Source of the DNA: Paraburkholderia sp. SOS3
GTDB lineage: Bacteria > Pseudomonadota > Gammaproteobacteria > Burkholderiales > Burkholderiaceae
NCBI RefSeq assembly: GCF_001922345.1
Contig: NZ_CP018811.1
Span: 1,674,001-1,738,000, forward strand
DNA: 64,000 nt
Direction: 5' to 3'
The notes under the pieces were generated by a model. It did not search any database. It saw only the letters and a program-made list of their open reading frames with translations, and was not told where the DNA came from. The position numbers and the translations under genes are program-made. Numbering within the stretch: the first letter of the stretch is position 1; each line of letters begins with the position of its first letter. This document shows, one piece after another, positions 37,593 through 46,329 of this stretch.

Positions 37593-38783
37593 ATGGCGCT
37601 TCGAGGACTCCTGTGGCTCGCTTTCCTGTTCGCGATCGCGGTCGTGCTCGCGTTGGCCGGGCGTTTCGATACGGGGCAGGTGCTGATCGTCTACCCGCCG
37701 TACCGTGTCGACATCTCGCTGAACCTGTTCGTCGTCGCGCTCGTCGTCATGTTTATCGTGCTGTATGCGGCGACGCGCATTGTCCGCAATATCTGGCGCA
37801 TGCCGCAGCGCGTGGCCGCGTATCGCGCGCGCTCGCGGATCGCAAAGGCGCATGCGGCGCTGCGCGATGCGATCGGCAATCTGTATGCGGGGCGTTTTTC
37901 GCGCGCGGAGAAGGCGGCGCGCGATTCGCTCGCGCATGACGAGAACACGGGCGCGGCCGGCCTGATCGCCGCCAACGCCGCGCACCGCATGCACGAGTAC
38001 GCGCGCCGCGACGAGTGGCTCGCGAGGATCGATGCGCCCGACTGGCAGGACGCGCGCCTGATGGCCACCGCCGACATGCGCGCCGACGGCCGCGACGCGG
38101 ACGGCGCGCTGGCCGCGCTGCTCGAGATGCAATCGCAGGGCGGGCGGCGCATCCACGCGCAGCAGATCGCGCTGCGCGCACAGCAGCAGTTGAAGAACTG
38201 GAGCGAAGTGCTGAAGCTCGTGAAGACGCTCGAAAAGCGCGAGGCGATTCACCCGGCCGTCGCGGTGCGGCTGCGGCAGCTCGCGGCCGAGAATCTGTTG
38301 CGCGACCGTCGCCACAATGCCGATGCGCTGCTCGAACTGTGGAGTGCGTTGTCGGCCACGGAACGGCATTCGCCGCGCCTCGCCGATCTGGCCGCCGAAC
38401 TGCTGGTCGCGCTGAACCGTCCGCAGGAAGCGCGCAAGATCGTCGAAGAAGCGCTCGCGCAGAACTGGGACGCGCGGCTGTTGCGCCGCTATCCCGATAC
38501 CGCGGGCGGCGACGCGCTGCCGCTCATTCAGAAAGCCGAAGCATGGCAGAAGGAACGTCCCGACGACGCCGATCTGTTGTTCGCGCTAGGCCGGCTGTGT
38601 CTGCATCAGCAGCTGTGGGGCAAGGCGCAGTCGTTCCTCGAAGCGGCGCTGAAGATGGCCGACAACGAGACATTGAAAATCCGCTCGCATCGCGCGCTTG
38701 CGCGGCTGCATGAACAACTCGGCGATTCGGCGAAGGCCAGCGAACACTATCGCGAAAGCGCGCTGGCGATGAACGTAACCTGA
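37593..38783 (+). CDS. hemY: HemY-family TPR membrane protein
   Basis: A 396-residue inner-membrane protein of the proteobacterial HemY family (unrelated to protoporphyrinogen oxidase). Two N-terminal transmembrane helices (about 5-20 and 42-62) around the conserved YPPYRVDIS loop, then a helical TPR region to the C-terminus (LLFALGRLCLHQQLWGKAQ). It starts 2 bp after hemDX, so hemC-hemDX-hemY is one operon. The family is thought to organise late haem synthesis; the exact role is unresolved. Confidence 0.92.
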   Translation: MALRGLLWLAFLFAIAVVLALAGRFDTGQVLIVYPPYRVDISLNLFVVALVVMFIVLYAATRIVRNIWRMPQRVAAYRARSRIAKAHAALRDAIGNLYAGRFSRAEKAARDSLAHDENTGAAGLIAANAAHRMHEYARRDEWLARIDAPDWQDARLMATADMRADGRDADGALAALLEMQSQGGRRIHAQQIALRAQQQLKNWSEVLKLVKTLEKREAIHPAVAVRLRQLAAENLLRDRRHNADALLELWSALSATERHSPRLADLAAELLVALNRPQEARKIVEEALAQNWDARLLRRYPDTAGGDALPLIQKAEAWQKERPDDADLLFALGRLCLHQQLWGKAQSFLEAALKMADNETLKIRSHRALARLHEQLGDSAKASEHYRESALAMNVT

Positions 38784-38874
38784 GCGAAAGAAGTGAGCGG
38801 GGCGGCAGCGAAGTCGCCGCTCGTATTGCGCCGAGTCGACGGAGTCGACGGTTGGCTGTCGACCGGACAGGAAC

Positions 38875-38907
38875 CCGGTGGTCCGTCGCGACGGGCACCG
38901 GTTTTTT
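38875..38907 (+). terminator. Rho-independent terminator of the hem operon
   Basis: CCGGTG (38875-38880) pairs with CACCGG (38896-38901), with an inner CCGTC/GACGG stem, followed by six T residues (38902-38907). Confidence 0.8.
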
Positions 38908-38908
38908 G

Positions 38909-40228
38909 CTATCGGTTCACGAGCCGCTTCGGCACGCCCACCGCGAGCAGCCCGCCAAGCAGCATGAACGCGGCAAGCAGATACATGCCCGTGGCATTCG
39001 AGGCCGTCGCCTCTTTGAGCCAGCCCACCGCATAAGGGCCGAGAAAGCCGGCGAGATTGCCGATCGAGTTGATCATCGCGATGCCGGCAGCGGCGCCCGT
39101 GCCGGCCAGAAACGCGGTCGGCAGGCTCCAGAACAGCGGCAGCGTGGTCAGAATGCCCATCGTCGCGAGCGTCAGCGAGATCATCGCGAGCAGCGTGTTT
39201 TGCGCCCAGAGAATCGACAGGACGAGTCCGAGCGCGCCGGCGAACGCCGGAATCGCGACGTGCCAGCGCCGCTCGCGCGTGCGGTCCGCGCTGCGCGACA
39301 CGAGCACCATCGCGACGACCGCGGCCGCGAACGGAATGGCCGAGAGCAGGCCGATCGCGAACGGGTCGGTGACGCCGGTCGCCTTGATGATCGTCGGTAG
39401 CCAGAAGCTCACGCCATAGAGGCCGATCACGAACGAAAAATAGATGAGGCTCATCAGCCAGACGCGCGGGCTCGCGAGCACGGTGCCGATGGACGGGTCT
39501 TCCTTGGTCGCGTCCTCGGCGGCGATGTTGCGTTCGAGCAACTGACGTTCTTCGGCGCTCAGCCATTGCGCTTTACCGATGCGATCGTCGAGCATCACGA
39601 ACACGACGATGCCGACCACGATCGACGGCAGTCCTTCGAGCAGGAACAGCCACTGCCAGCCATGCCAGCCGTTCAGCCCGTCGCACGCCTTCAGGATGAA
39701 GCCCGAGAGCGGGCCGCCGACCACGCCCGACAGCGCGATGGCGGTCATGAACCATGTCGTCATCCGGCCACGCCGATGCGCGGGGTACCAGTACGTCAGA
39801 TAGAGGATGATGCCGGGGAAAAAGCCCGCTTCGGCGAGGCCGAGCAGAAAGCGCATCACATAAAACATCGTCGGCGTGGTGACGAACATCGTGAGCGCCG
39901 AAATGATGCCCCACGACACCATGATCCGCGCGATCCAGACGCGTGCGCCGACGCGGTGAAGAATGATGTTGCTCGGAATCTCGAAGACGAAATAGCCGAG
40001 AAAGAAAATGCCCGCGCCGAACCCATACACGGCGTCGCTCAGATTCAGGTCGGCCTGCATCTGCAGCTTCGCGAAGCCGACGTTGACGCGGTCGAGATAG
40101 GCGACCACATAGCAGAGCATCAGCAGCGGCGTGAGGCGCCACGCCACCTTCCGGTACGTCGCCTCCTCGAAGGTGGAGGGCGGCGTCCCCGCGCCCGACG
40201 GATGAAGCGGATTCGCTGGACTGGCCAT
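38909..40228 (-). CDS. MFS transporter, ACS (anion:cation symporter) family
   Basis: A 439-residue twelve-helix major facilitator. The first helix carries YLDRVNVGFAK, and the helix 2-3 loop region GAGIFFLGYFVFEIPSNI plus GLAEAGFFPG are hallmarks of the ACS group, whose members take up organic anions such as tartrate, 4-hydroxyphenylacetate or hexuronates. ATG at 40228 with GAGGAGACGACG upstream. It is the last of three genes with an SDR and an aldehyde dehydrogenase, so it probably imports their substrate. Confidence 0.9.
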   Translation of the reverse strand: MASPANPLHPSGAGTPPSTFEEATYRKVAWRLTPLLMLCYVVAYLDRVNVGFAKLQMQADLNLSDAVYGFGAGIFFLGYFVFEIPSNIILHRVGARVWIARIMVSWGIISALTMFVTTPTMFYVMRFLLGLAEAGFFPGIILYLTYWYPAHRRGRMTTWFMTAIALSGVVGGPLSGFILKACDGLNGWHGWQWLFLLEGLPSIVVGIVVFVMLDDRIGKAQWLSAEERQLLERNIAAEDATKEDPSIGTVLASPRVWLMSLIYFSFVIGLYGVSFWLPTIIKATGVTDPFAIGLLSAIPFAAAVVAMVLVSRSADRTRERRWHVAIPAFAGALGLVLSILWAQNTLLAMISLTLATMGILTTLPLFWSLPTAFLAGTGAAAGIAMINSIGNLAGFLGPYAVGWLKEATASNATGMYLLAAFMLLGGLLAVGVPKRLVNR

Positions 40229-40293
40229 CGTCGTCTCCTCGTGTCGTATCCCGGTTTTGCGTCCTTTCCTCGTGTCGCGTTCTCGTGTCGCCT

Positions 40294-41052
40294 CTACACG
40301 CAGCGCCCGCCGTCCACCTCGAGACACACGCCGGTGACGAATGCGGCCTCGTCCGACGCAAGGAAAACGCACGCGTTCGCGATGTCCTGCGGTGTCGAAA
40401 AGCGGCCAAGCGGAATCGTCGCGAGAAACTTGCGACGGTTTTCGGGCGTGTCTTCCATGCCCATGAAGTCGGGCAACAGCGCGGTTTCGCCGATCACCGG
40501 GTTCACGCAATTGACGCGAATGCGGTCCGCTCCGAGCTCGACCGCGAGCGACTTGCTCGCGACGATGACTGCGCCCTTGCTGCCGTTGTACCAGACAAGC
40601 CCGGGCCGCGGCCGCACGCCCGCGGTCGACGCGATATTGACGAACACGCCGCCGCCGCGCTCGCGGAAGTACGGCACGAATTCGCGCACGCTCCAGTAGA
40701 TGCCTTTGACGTTGACCGCATAGACGCGGTCGAACTCCGCTTCGCTGACGTCGAGCACGGGCTTGTTGCGATGCGTGGTGCCCGCATTGTTGACGACGAT
40801 CCCGACGCTGCCGAAGTCTTCGAGCGCGGCGTTGCGCAACCGATGCCAGTCCTCGCCGCGCGTGATGTCGCCGGTCACGGCGATGGCCTTGCCGCCCGCG
40901 AGCGCGATCTCGCTCGCGACGCGCTCGGCCGCGGCGCCGTTGATGTCGTTGACGACGACGTTCGCGCCTTCGCGCGCATAGGTCTTCGCGATGCCTTCGC
41001 CGAAGCCCGAGCCGCCGCCCGTGACGACGGCCGTTTTGCCTGTCAGTCGCAT
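40294..41052 (-). CDS. SDR-family oxidoreductase
   Basis: A 252-residue classical short-chain dehydrogenase: TGGGSGFG (11-18), NNAG (88-91), Ser142, Tyr155 and Lys159 (YNGSK). The Asp in VVVND after strand 2 suggests NAD(H) preference. ATG at 41052 follows TTGGAGACATC. It lies between an aldehyde dehydrogenase and an MFS carrier, spaced about 100 and 65 bp, likely one transcription unit that oxidises an alcohol to an aldehyde or ketone. Substrate unknown. Confidence 0.88.
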   Translation of the reverse strand: MRLTGKTAVVTGGGSGFGEGIAKTYAREGANVVVNDINGAAAERVASEIALAGGKAIAVTGDITRGEDWHRLRNAALEDFGSVGIVVNNAGTTHRNKPVLDVSEAEFDRVYAVNVKGIYWSVREFVPYFRERGGGVFVNIASTAGVRPRPGLVWYNGSKGAVIVASKSLAVELGADRIRVNCVNPVIGETALLPDFMGMEDTPENRRKFLATIPLGRFSTPQDIANACVFLASDEAAFVTGVCLEVDGGRCV

Positions 41053-41151
41053 GATGTCTCCAATGTTGTTCGTTGTGCTGCGGGTTGCTGCGGGGTGCTG
41101 CTTCCGTGTTGTCTCCAGTGTCCCGGCGGGCGCATGCCAACGCGCGCGTGC

Positions 41152-42591
41152 TTATCCGTGCCGTATCGCGACCGTCTTCAGCACCGTGAATCCGTAAAGC
41201 GCCTCGAAGCCTTTCTCCCGTCCATGCCCCGAGTGCTTGACGCCGCCAAACGGCAACTCGACGCCGCCGCCTGCGCCGTAGTTGTTGATAAATACCTGCC
41301 CCGAGCGCACGCGCCGCGCGACGCGCAATTGCCGCGCGCCGTCGCGCGTCCAGATGCCGGCGACGAGCCCGTACCGCGTGCCGTTCGCGAGCGCGAGCGC
41401 CTCGTCTTCGTCGGCGAACGGCAGCACCGCGAGCACGGGGCCGAACACTTCCTCGCGCGCGAGCCGATGCCGGGGCGGCACGTCGCGCAGCAGGGTCGGC
41501 GCCTGATAGAAGCCGCTTTCGGGCGCCTCGGCGATCACATGGCCCTGCGCGGCCATCGGGATGCCGTCGTGCTGCGCATCGGACAGGTAATCCCAGACGC
41601 GCTGCTGCTGCTTCGCGCTGATCAGCGGCCCGCAGTCGAGATCCGCATGCGACGGCCCGACGCGCAGCGCATGGAACGCGGTCGCGAGCCGCTCGAGCAG
41701 CGGCTCGTAGGCGGCGCGCTCGATCAGCACGCGGCTGCCTGCCGAACAGGTTTGCCCGGCGTTCTGCACGATCGCGGACACGAGCACCGGCAGCGCGGCG
41801 TCGAAGTCCGCATCGGCGAACACGATTTGCGGCGATTTGCCGCCCAGTTCGAGCGTGACCGGCACATGGTTCCCGGCGGCCATCTGCGTGACGAGCTTGC
41901 CGGTTTCCGGCGAACCGGTGAACGAGATATGGTCGATGCCCGCGTGCAGGGCGAGCGCCGCGCCCGCTTCGTGGCCGTAGCCCGTCACGATATTGAGCGC
42001 ACCCGCCGGCAGACCCGCTTCGGCGGCGAGCTCGGCGACGCGCAGCACCGACAGGCATGCGTCTTCGGCCGGCTTCACGACGCACGCGTTGCCCGCGGCG
42101 AGCGCCGCGCCGGCACTGCGGCCGAAAATCTGCATCGGGTAGTTCCACGGCACGATATGGCCTGTCACGCCGTGCGGCTCGCGGATCGTGAACACCGTGT
42201 AGCCGGCCTGGTACGGCAGCGTCTCGCCGTGCAGCTTGTCGGCGGCGCCCGCGTAGAACTCGAAGTAGCGGGCGAGCGCCGCGGCGTCGGCGCGCGCCTG
42301 GCGCAGCGGCTTGCCGGTGTCGCGCGCTTCGAGCTGCGCGAGCTCCTCGTGGCAGGTGCCGACGAGCATTGCGAGCCGATAGAGCAGGCGCCCGCGCTCG
42401 GCGGCGCTCAATGCGCCCCAGGCGCCCTCGAAGGCGCGCCGCGCGGCCGCGACGGCGGCGTCGATATCGGCTGCGTTGCCGCGCGCCAGACGCGCGAACG
42501 GCTGGCCGTCGGACGGATCGATGACGGCGATCGTGTCGCCGCCTGCTGCCGCGGTCCATTCGTTGCCGATGAAGTGTTTCGCTTCTTCCAT
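41152..42591 (-). CDS. Aldehyde dehydrogenase family protein
   Basis: A 479-residue [12 protein letters not shown] (147-154), Lys173 in VVKPAE, Glu248 in LELGGKS, and Cys282 in [14 protein letters not shown] at 42591 with GGAGCATGC before it. It is first of the three-gene cluster. It differs clearly from the other aldehyde dehydrogenase in the window (GQTC against GQSC and distinct N-terminus). Probably oxidises the aldehyde produced by the adjacent SDR or from the substrate imported by the MFS protein. Confidence 0.9.
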   Translation of the reverse strand: MEEAKHFIGNEWTAAAGGDTIAVIDPSDGQPFARLARGNAADIDAAVAAARRAFEGAWGALSAAERGRLLYRLAMLVGTCHEELAQLEARDTGKPLRQARADAAALARYFEFYAGAADKLHGETLPYQAGYTVFTIREPHGVTGHIVPWNYPMQIFGRSAGAALAAGNACVVKPAEDACLSVLRVAELAAEAGLPAGALNIVTGYGHEAGAALALHAGIDHISFTGSPETGKLVTQMAAGNHVPVTLELGGKSPQIVFADADFDAALPVLVSAIVQNAGQTCSAGSRVLIERAAYEPLLERLATAFHALRVGPSHADLDCGPLISAKQQQRVWDYLSDAQHDGIPMAAQGHVIAEAPESGFYQAPTLLRDVPPRHRLAREEVFGPVLAVLPFADEDEALALANGTRYGLVAGIWTRDGARQLRVARRVRSGQVFINNYGAGGGVELPFGGVKHSGHGREKGFEALYGFTVLKTVAIRHG

Positions 42592-42780
42592 GCATGCTCC
42601 TTGTTCGAAAGGGATGACTGGAGGGCCCGCGACGGTGCGTCGGAACGCGTTCCGGACAGCTTGCGTGCGGGCGCTCGAAGCGGCTGGCCGATGCAGGATG
42701 CGCATGCATTGCGCGCGGATGCGATGCAGACGCGATGCGAGAACGCGCAGCAGGCGCGTTGCAAACGCACCCGCAGGCAC

Positions 42781-42820
42781 CAGGCACCAGCAGGCACATG
42801 CAGGCACCAGCAGGCCAGAC
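42781..42820. repeat. Two tandem 20-bp units sharing CAGGCACCAGCAGGC
   Basis: The 15-mer CAGGCACCAGCAGGC occurs at 42781-42795 and 42801-42815, a 20-bp period; a partial third copy (GCAGGCACCAG) begins at 42773. Confidence 0.7.
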
Positions 42821-42871
42821 GATACGGCGATTATCGCGCCGAATGCGCGCGGGCGGCACCGGGCGATTGGC

Positions 42872-42877
42872 TATAAT
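42872..42877 (+). promoter_or_regulatory. TATAAT -10 box of ppa
   Basis: A perfect TATAAT in the context GGCTATAATGG, about 115 bp before the ppa start. No recognisable -35 box at 16-18 bp. Confidence 0.5.
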
Positions 42878-42991
42878 GGCGCATTCCCGCAGCGATACGG
42901 GGCGGCAGCGGCTGCCGTTGTTTCCGGCCGCCGCAAGCGTCGTCGCATGGTCCGTGTCAATGTCCCCGTTTCATCATCATCAGAGAGCGCC

Positions 42992-43522
42992 ATGAGCTTC
43001 AACACTGTCCCGCCCGGCAAGGATCTGCCGCAAGATTTCAACGTCATCATCGAAATTCCCGCGCAAAGCGAGCCGGTGAAGTACGAGGCCGACAAGGAAC
43101 TGGGTCTGCTCGTCGTCGACCGCTTTATCGGCACCGGCATGCGCTATCCGGCCAATTACGGCTTCATTCCGCAGACGCTGTCGGGCGACGGCGACCCGGT
43201 CGACGTGCTCGTCGTCACGCCGTATCCGCTGCTGGCCGGCTCGGTCGTGCGCTGCCGCGCGCTCGGCATGCTGCAGATGACCGACGAATCGGGCGTCGAC
43301 GCGAAGCTCGTCGCCGTGGCGCAAGACAAGATCTGCCCGATGACCGCGCATATGAAATCGATCGACGACGTGCCCGGCTATCTGAAAGATCAGATCAAGC
43401 ACTTCTTCGAGAACTACAAGGCGCTCGAGAAGGGCAAGTGGGTCAAGGTCGAAGGGTGGGCGGGCATCGACGCCGCGCACAAGGAAATCACCGACGGCGT
43501 CGCGAACTACAAGAAGTCATAG
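42992..43522 (+). CDS. ppa: Inorganic pyrophosphatase
   Basis: A 176-residue family I soluble pyrophosphatase that hydrolyses PPi to phosphate in the cytosol. Seen: [25 protein letters not shown], the metal-binding signature DGDPVDVLV and a lysine-rich C-terminal helix. ATG at 42992. Normal length for the bacterial hexameric enzyme. A strong hairpin terminator follows. Confidence 0.96.
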   Translation: MSFNTVPPGKDLPQDFNVIIEIPAQSEPVKYEADKELGLLVVDRFIGTGMRYPANYGFIPQTLSGDGDPVDVLVVTPYPLLAGSVVRCRALGMLQMTDESGVDAKLVAVAQDKICPMTAHMKSIDDVPGYLKDQIKHFFENYKALEKGKWVKVEGWAGIDAAHKEITDGVANYKKS

Positions 43523-43562
43523 CAAAAATGTCTGCGTGACCGTTTCCGGTCCGGTCAAAAAG

Positions 43563-43599
43563 CCGCGCGTGCTCGCCAGGGGCCGCGCGGTTTTTTTTT
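43563..43599 (+). terminator. Rho-independent terminator of ppa
   Basis: CCGCGCG (43563-43569) pairs with CGCGCGG (43584-43590), followed by nine T residues (43591-43599). Confidence 0.85.
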
Positions 43600-43635
43600 G
43601 CGACTGCGACGTGGCGCATCGCACGCCATCCGCCT

Positions 43636-43668
43636 CTTGAAATCGTCGCTGCCGCTTCTATCTTGAAA
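43636..43668 (+). promoter_or_regulatory. Duplicated CTTGAAATCG, sigma-32-like -35 elements before hsp20
   Basis: CTTGAAA at 43636-43642 and 43662-43668, each followed by TCG, 26 bp apart. CTTGAAA is the heat-shock sigma factor -35 consensus. The matching CCCCAT-type -10 is not clear for either copy, so the assignment is tentative. Confidence 0.4.
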
Positions 43669-43762
43669 TCGCTCAGGCAAGCCGCCCGCCTCCCGCGGGC
43701 AATCCGTTTCTACTTTGTTTGTCAGCGGCTTCGGCAAACGAACTGAGGCGCATGCCGGTTCG

Positions 43763-43783
43763 TCTCCTTGCCGCGAGAGGAGA
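43763..43783 (+). promoter_or_regulatory. Possible RNA thermometer hairpin sequestering the hsp20 ribosome site
   Basis: TCTCCT (43763-43768) is perfectly complementary to AGGAGA (43778-43783), which is the Shine-Dalgarno sequence of the first hsp20 gene (start 43792). The loop is 9 bases. A few more pairs (CG with CG) are possible past a bulge. Small heat-shock genes are classic ROSE thermometer targets. Confidence 0.5.
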
Positions 43784-43791
43784 AAGCGATC

Positions 43792-44232
43792 ATGAGTGAC
43801 CTTTACTTTGCCAGCGACCTGTTCGGAGAACTGGACCGTCTGCAGCGGCAGATGTCGAGCCTCTTCGGCGGTTTCCCTTCCAGTATCCGCAGCAGCCGTT
43901 CCGGTGCATTTCCGGGCATCAATATCGGCACGACCGACGATTCGATCGAGATCGTCGCGTTCGCGCCCGGCATCGATCCGGCCACGCTCGACATATCGAT
44001 CGACAAGGGGCTTTTGACGATCTCGGGCGTGCGGGCGTCGCCCCAGCCGGACGCCGGCGACAACGTGCGGCGCTATGCGCAGGAGCGCTTTAGCGGCAAC
44101 TTCCGGCGCGCCGTCGAATTGCCGCAGTATGCGGATCCGGACAAGGTGCAGGCGCGCTACGTCGACGGCTGCCTGCTGATCTCGGTCGGCAAGCGCGAAG
44201 CGTCGAAGCCGCGTGCGATTACCGTTCAATAA
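43792..44232 (+). CDS. Hsp20/alpha-crystallin small heat-shock protein (first)
   Basis: A 146-residue ATP-independent holdase. N-terminal arm about 1-40 (ELDRLQRQMSSLFGG), alpha-crystallin domain about 45-135 with INIGTTDDSIEIVAFAPG and RYAQERFSGNFRRAVELP, and a C-terminal tail ending in AITVQ. The I/V-x-I/V anchor of the tail is ITV. ATG at 43792 with AGAGGAGAAAG upstream. Seventeen bp separate it from a second Hsp20, so they probably form a heat-induced pair. Confidence 0.92.
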   Translation: MSDLYFASDLFGELDRLQRQMSSLFGGFPSSIRSSRSGAFPGINIGTTDDSIEIVAFAPGIDPATLDISIDKGLLTISGVRASPQPDAGDNVRRYAQERFSGNFRRAVELPQYADPDKVQARYVDGCLLISVGKREASKPRAITVQ

Positions 44233-44248
44233 CCAGCGAGGTGAAATC

Positions 44249-44692
44249 ATGAGCGACACGAATCTGATTGCGCCGGGGCAAGGCGCTGAACAGGCTGCAG
44301 GCGGCGACGGTGCGGTGACCGGTGCGGTCGCGTCGGGGCGCGAGGACAAGGAGGCGCGCCGCATGACGATCACGCCGGCGGTCGATATCGTCGAAGACAA
44401 CCGTGCAGTGACGCTGTGGGCGGACTTGCCGGGCGTATCGAAGGACAGGCTCGATATCCGCGTACACGACGGCAACCTCGTGATCGAGGCCGAGTCCTCG
44501 GTGCCGACGCCCGCGAACCTTCGTCTCACGCATGCGGAAGTGCGCGCGCCGTATTTCGCACGGCGCTTCACGGTCAGCGACGACTTCGATACGTCGAAGA
44601 TCGAAGCGAACCTGAAGGACGGTGTGCTGAAGCTGACGATTCCGCGGCGCGACGAGGCGAAGCCGCGGCGTATCGAGGTGAGCGTCGGCTAG
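44249..44692 (+). CDS. Hsp20/alpha-crystallin small heat-shock protein (second)
   Basis: A 147-residue small heat-shock protein. The alpha-crystallin domain (about 42-140) contains PAVDIVEDNRAVTLWADLPG and the end GVLKLTIPRRDEAKPRRIEV. It is only distantly similar to its neighbour, as in class A/B hetero-oligomer pairs in alpha- and betaproteobacteria. The N-terminal arm is Gly/Ala-rich and short of hydrophobics. ATG at 44249 with GCGAGGTG upstream. Confidence 0.92.
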   Translation: MSDTNLIAPGQGAEQAAGGDGAVTGAVASGREDKEARRMTITPAVDIVEDNRAVTLWADLPGVSKDRLDIRVHDGNLVIEAESSVPTPANLRLTHAEVRAPYFARRFTVSDDFDTSKIEANLKDGVLKLTIPRRDEAKPRRIEVSVG

Positions 44693-44756
44693 CCGATTGC
44701 GCAGCGCCGGCTTCGTGCGCTGCCGGTCGGGGCCGGTCAGGGCCGGTCGGCGCGAG

Positions 44757-45077
44757 CTATGCGTCCGCTTGCGCGTCGGCGTCCTCGGCGGACCGCGCGG
44801 GCAACACCGAGTCGAGTGTGCGCGCGCCGGCCGCCAAAGCGCGCTTGCCTGTCGGCGTCAAGCGTTTGACCCAGTATTCGGCACGCGATGCGCTAGCGCG
44901 GTCCGCGAGTTCGAACGACGCGAGTACACGCACGGGCTTGCGCGAACGCGTATAGCGCGCGCCCGTGCCGTTGCAGTGCTTGTCGAAGCGCGCGGCGACG
45001 TCGGTTGCAATGCCCGTGTAGACGCTGCCGTCGTCGCATTCGATCAGATAGAGAAACCACGGCGTCGTGCGCGTCAT
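44757..45077 (-). CDS. GIY-YIG nuclease-fold protein (UPF0213/YhbQ-like)
   Basis: A 106-residue single-domain GIY-YIG protein: WFLYLIECDDGSVYTGIATD gives the Y-Y motif, followed by an Arg in VAARFDKH, and Glu in SRAEYWVKRL. The extra C-terminal tail (about 25 residues) is Ala/Asp-rich. Members are presumed DNA-processing nucleases, role unsettled. It lies 9 bp downstream of the acyltransferase-like gene and is likely co-transcribed. Confidence 0.85.
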   Translation of the reverse strand: MTRTTPWFLYLIECDDGSVYTGIATDVAARFDKHCNGTGARYTRSRKPVRVLASFELADRASASRAEYWVKRLTPTGKRALAAGARTLDSVLPARSAEDADAQADA

Positions 45078-45086
45078 GCTGGCGTG

Positions 45087-46304
45087 CTAGCTCCTGAACG
45101 GATTGTGCTCGCGCAGTTCGTCGACGTACGCGTGAATGTGATTGGTCTCGTTGTCGAGAAAATGCGCGACCGCATCGGAAAATGCAGGGTGCGCGAGCCA
45201 ATGTGCCGAGCGCGTGACGGTCGGCATGAAGCCGCGCGCCATCTTGTGCTCGCCCTGCGCGCCGCCTTCGAACACCGCGAGCTTCTGCTCGATGCAGAAT
45301 TCGAGCGGCTGATAGTACGCCGTCTCGAAGTGCAGGCACGGCACGTGTTCGACCGCGCCCCAGTAGCGGCCGTAGAGCGTGCCGCCCGTGCCGTTCGCCG
45401 TCGCGTCGCGCTGGAACACGACGAGCGAACTCGCGATCGGCTTGCCGTCCGCTTCGGCGATCACCATCATCAGATTCTCGGGCATCGATTCGCCGATCGT
45501 GCGAAAGAAGTCGAGGTTCAGATAAGGGCTCGAGAAGTGCTCGCGGTACGTTTGCCGATAGCACTTGCTGAAGAAGCGCCAGTCCGCGTCCGAAATATCC
45601 TTGCCGACCCGGCGCCGCATCGTCACGCCCGCTTCGCGCACCTTGCGCCGCTCGGCGCGGATGTTTTTCCGCTTCTTCTGCTCGAGCGTCGACAGGAATT
45701 CGTCGAAGTCGCGGTAGCCGTCGTTGAGCCAGTGGAATTGCACGCCCTCACGCTGCATCATGCCGAGTTCGGTCAGCGCCTGCGCTTCGGCCCCGGTCGG
45801 AAACAGCACATGCAGCGACGACACGTCGGCCTGCTCGGCGAACGCGACGAGCGTGGCCGCGAGATGGCGCAGCGCGCGTGCGTCGGTGGCCATGAGGCGC
45901 GTGCCTTGCACCGGCGTGAACGGCACCGCGCACAACAGCTTCGGGTAGTACGCGAGGCCGTTGCGCTTGTAGGCGTCGGCCCATGCCCAGTCGAACACGT
46001 ACTCGCCGTACGAGTGGCCTTTCAGGTAGACCGGCGCCGCGGCCGCGAGCCGGCCCGTGCGCGGGTCGGTCAGCGTCACGAATTGCGGCGCCCAGCCGGT
46101 GTCGGGCACCGCGCAGCGAGTGGCGTGGAGCGCGCTCAGAAACTCGTGACGCAAGAACGGCGTCGGCTGAGCCTGGCTTGCGAGCAGCGCATTCCATTCG
46201 GCGGCGTCCACTTCGGACGGCGACGCCAGAATGCCCGTGAGATAATCAAAACGTTCCTGATTCAATCTGAATGACCGTTCCCGATCCGATCTGGCGCGCC
46301 GCAC
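45087..46304 (-). CDS. DUF482 / GNAT-like N-acyltransferase
   Basis: A 405-residue cytoplasmic protein of the peptidogalycan biosynthesis/recognition (DUF482) family with a FemX-like double-GNAT fold. Typical stretches are WAPQFVTL, YGEYVFDWAWADAY, LEQKKRKNIRAERR and RYWGAVEHVPCLHFETAYYQ. The GTG at 46304 leaves only 25 bp to divergent nadE; a TTG about 38 bp downstream is an alternative start. The biochemical role is unknown; lipid or amino-acyl transfer is the usual guess. Confidence 0.82.
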   Translation of the reverse strand: MRRARSDRERSFRLNQERFDYLTGILASPSEVDAAEWNALLASQAQPTPFLRHEFLSALHATRCAVPDTGWAPQFVTLTDPRTGRLAAAAPVYLKGHSYGEYVFDWAWADAYKRNGLAYYPKLLCAVPFTPVQGTRLMATDARALRHLAATLVAFAEQADVSSLHVLFPTGAEAQALTELGMMQREGVQFHWLNDGYRDFDEFLSTLEQKKRKNIRAERRKVREAGVTMRRRVGKDISDADWRFFSKCYRQTYREHFSSPYLNLDFFRTIGESMPENLMMVIAEADGKPIASSLVVFQRDATANGTGGTLYGRYWGAVEHVPCLHFETAYYQPLEFCIEQKLAVFEGGAQGEHKMARGFMPTVTRSAHWLAHPAFSDAVAHFLDNETNHIHAYVDELREHNPFRS

Positions 46305-46329
46305 ACGCGCCGCGCCGTGTGTTTATCAA

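Larger units (their letters stand above)
42592..42991. other. Divergent intergenic region with short repeats, upstream of ppa
   Basis: A 400-bp gap between the aldehyde dehydrogenase and ppa. It contains a 20-bp direct repeat (see 42781-42820), many ATGCGATGC-like words and a TATAAT box. No supported gene. Confidence 0.5.

Noticed and set aside
43555..44571. A 338-codon minus-strand frame across the hsp20 pair
   Set aside because: It covers two well-supported plus-strand genes and reads as shadow sequence; its start lies in the middle of the second hsp20 gene.
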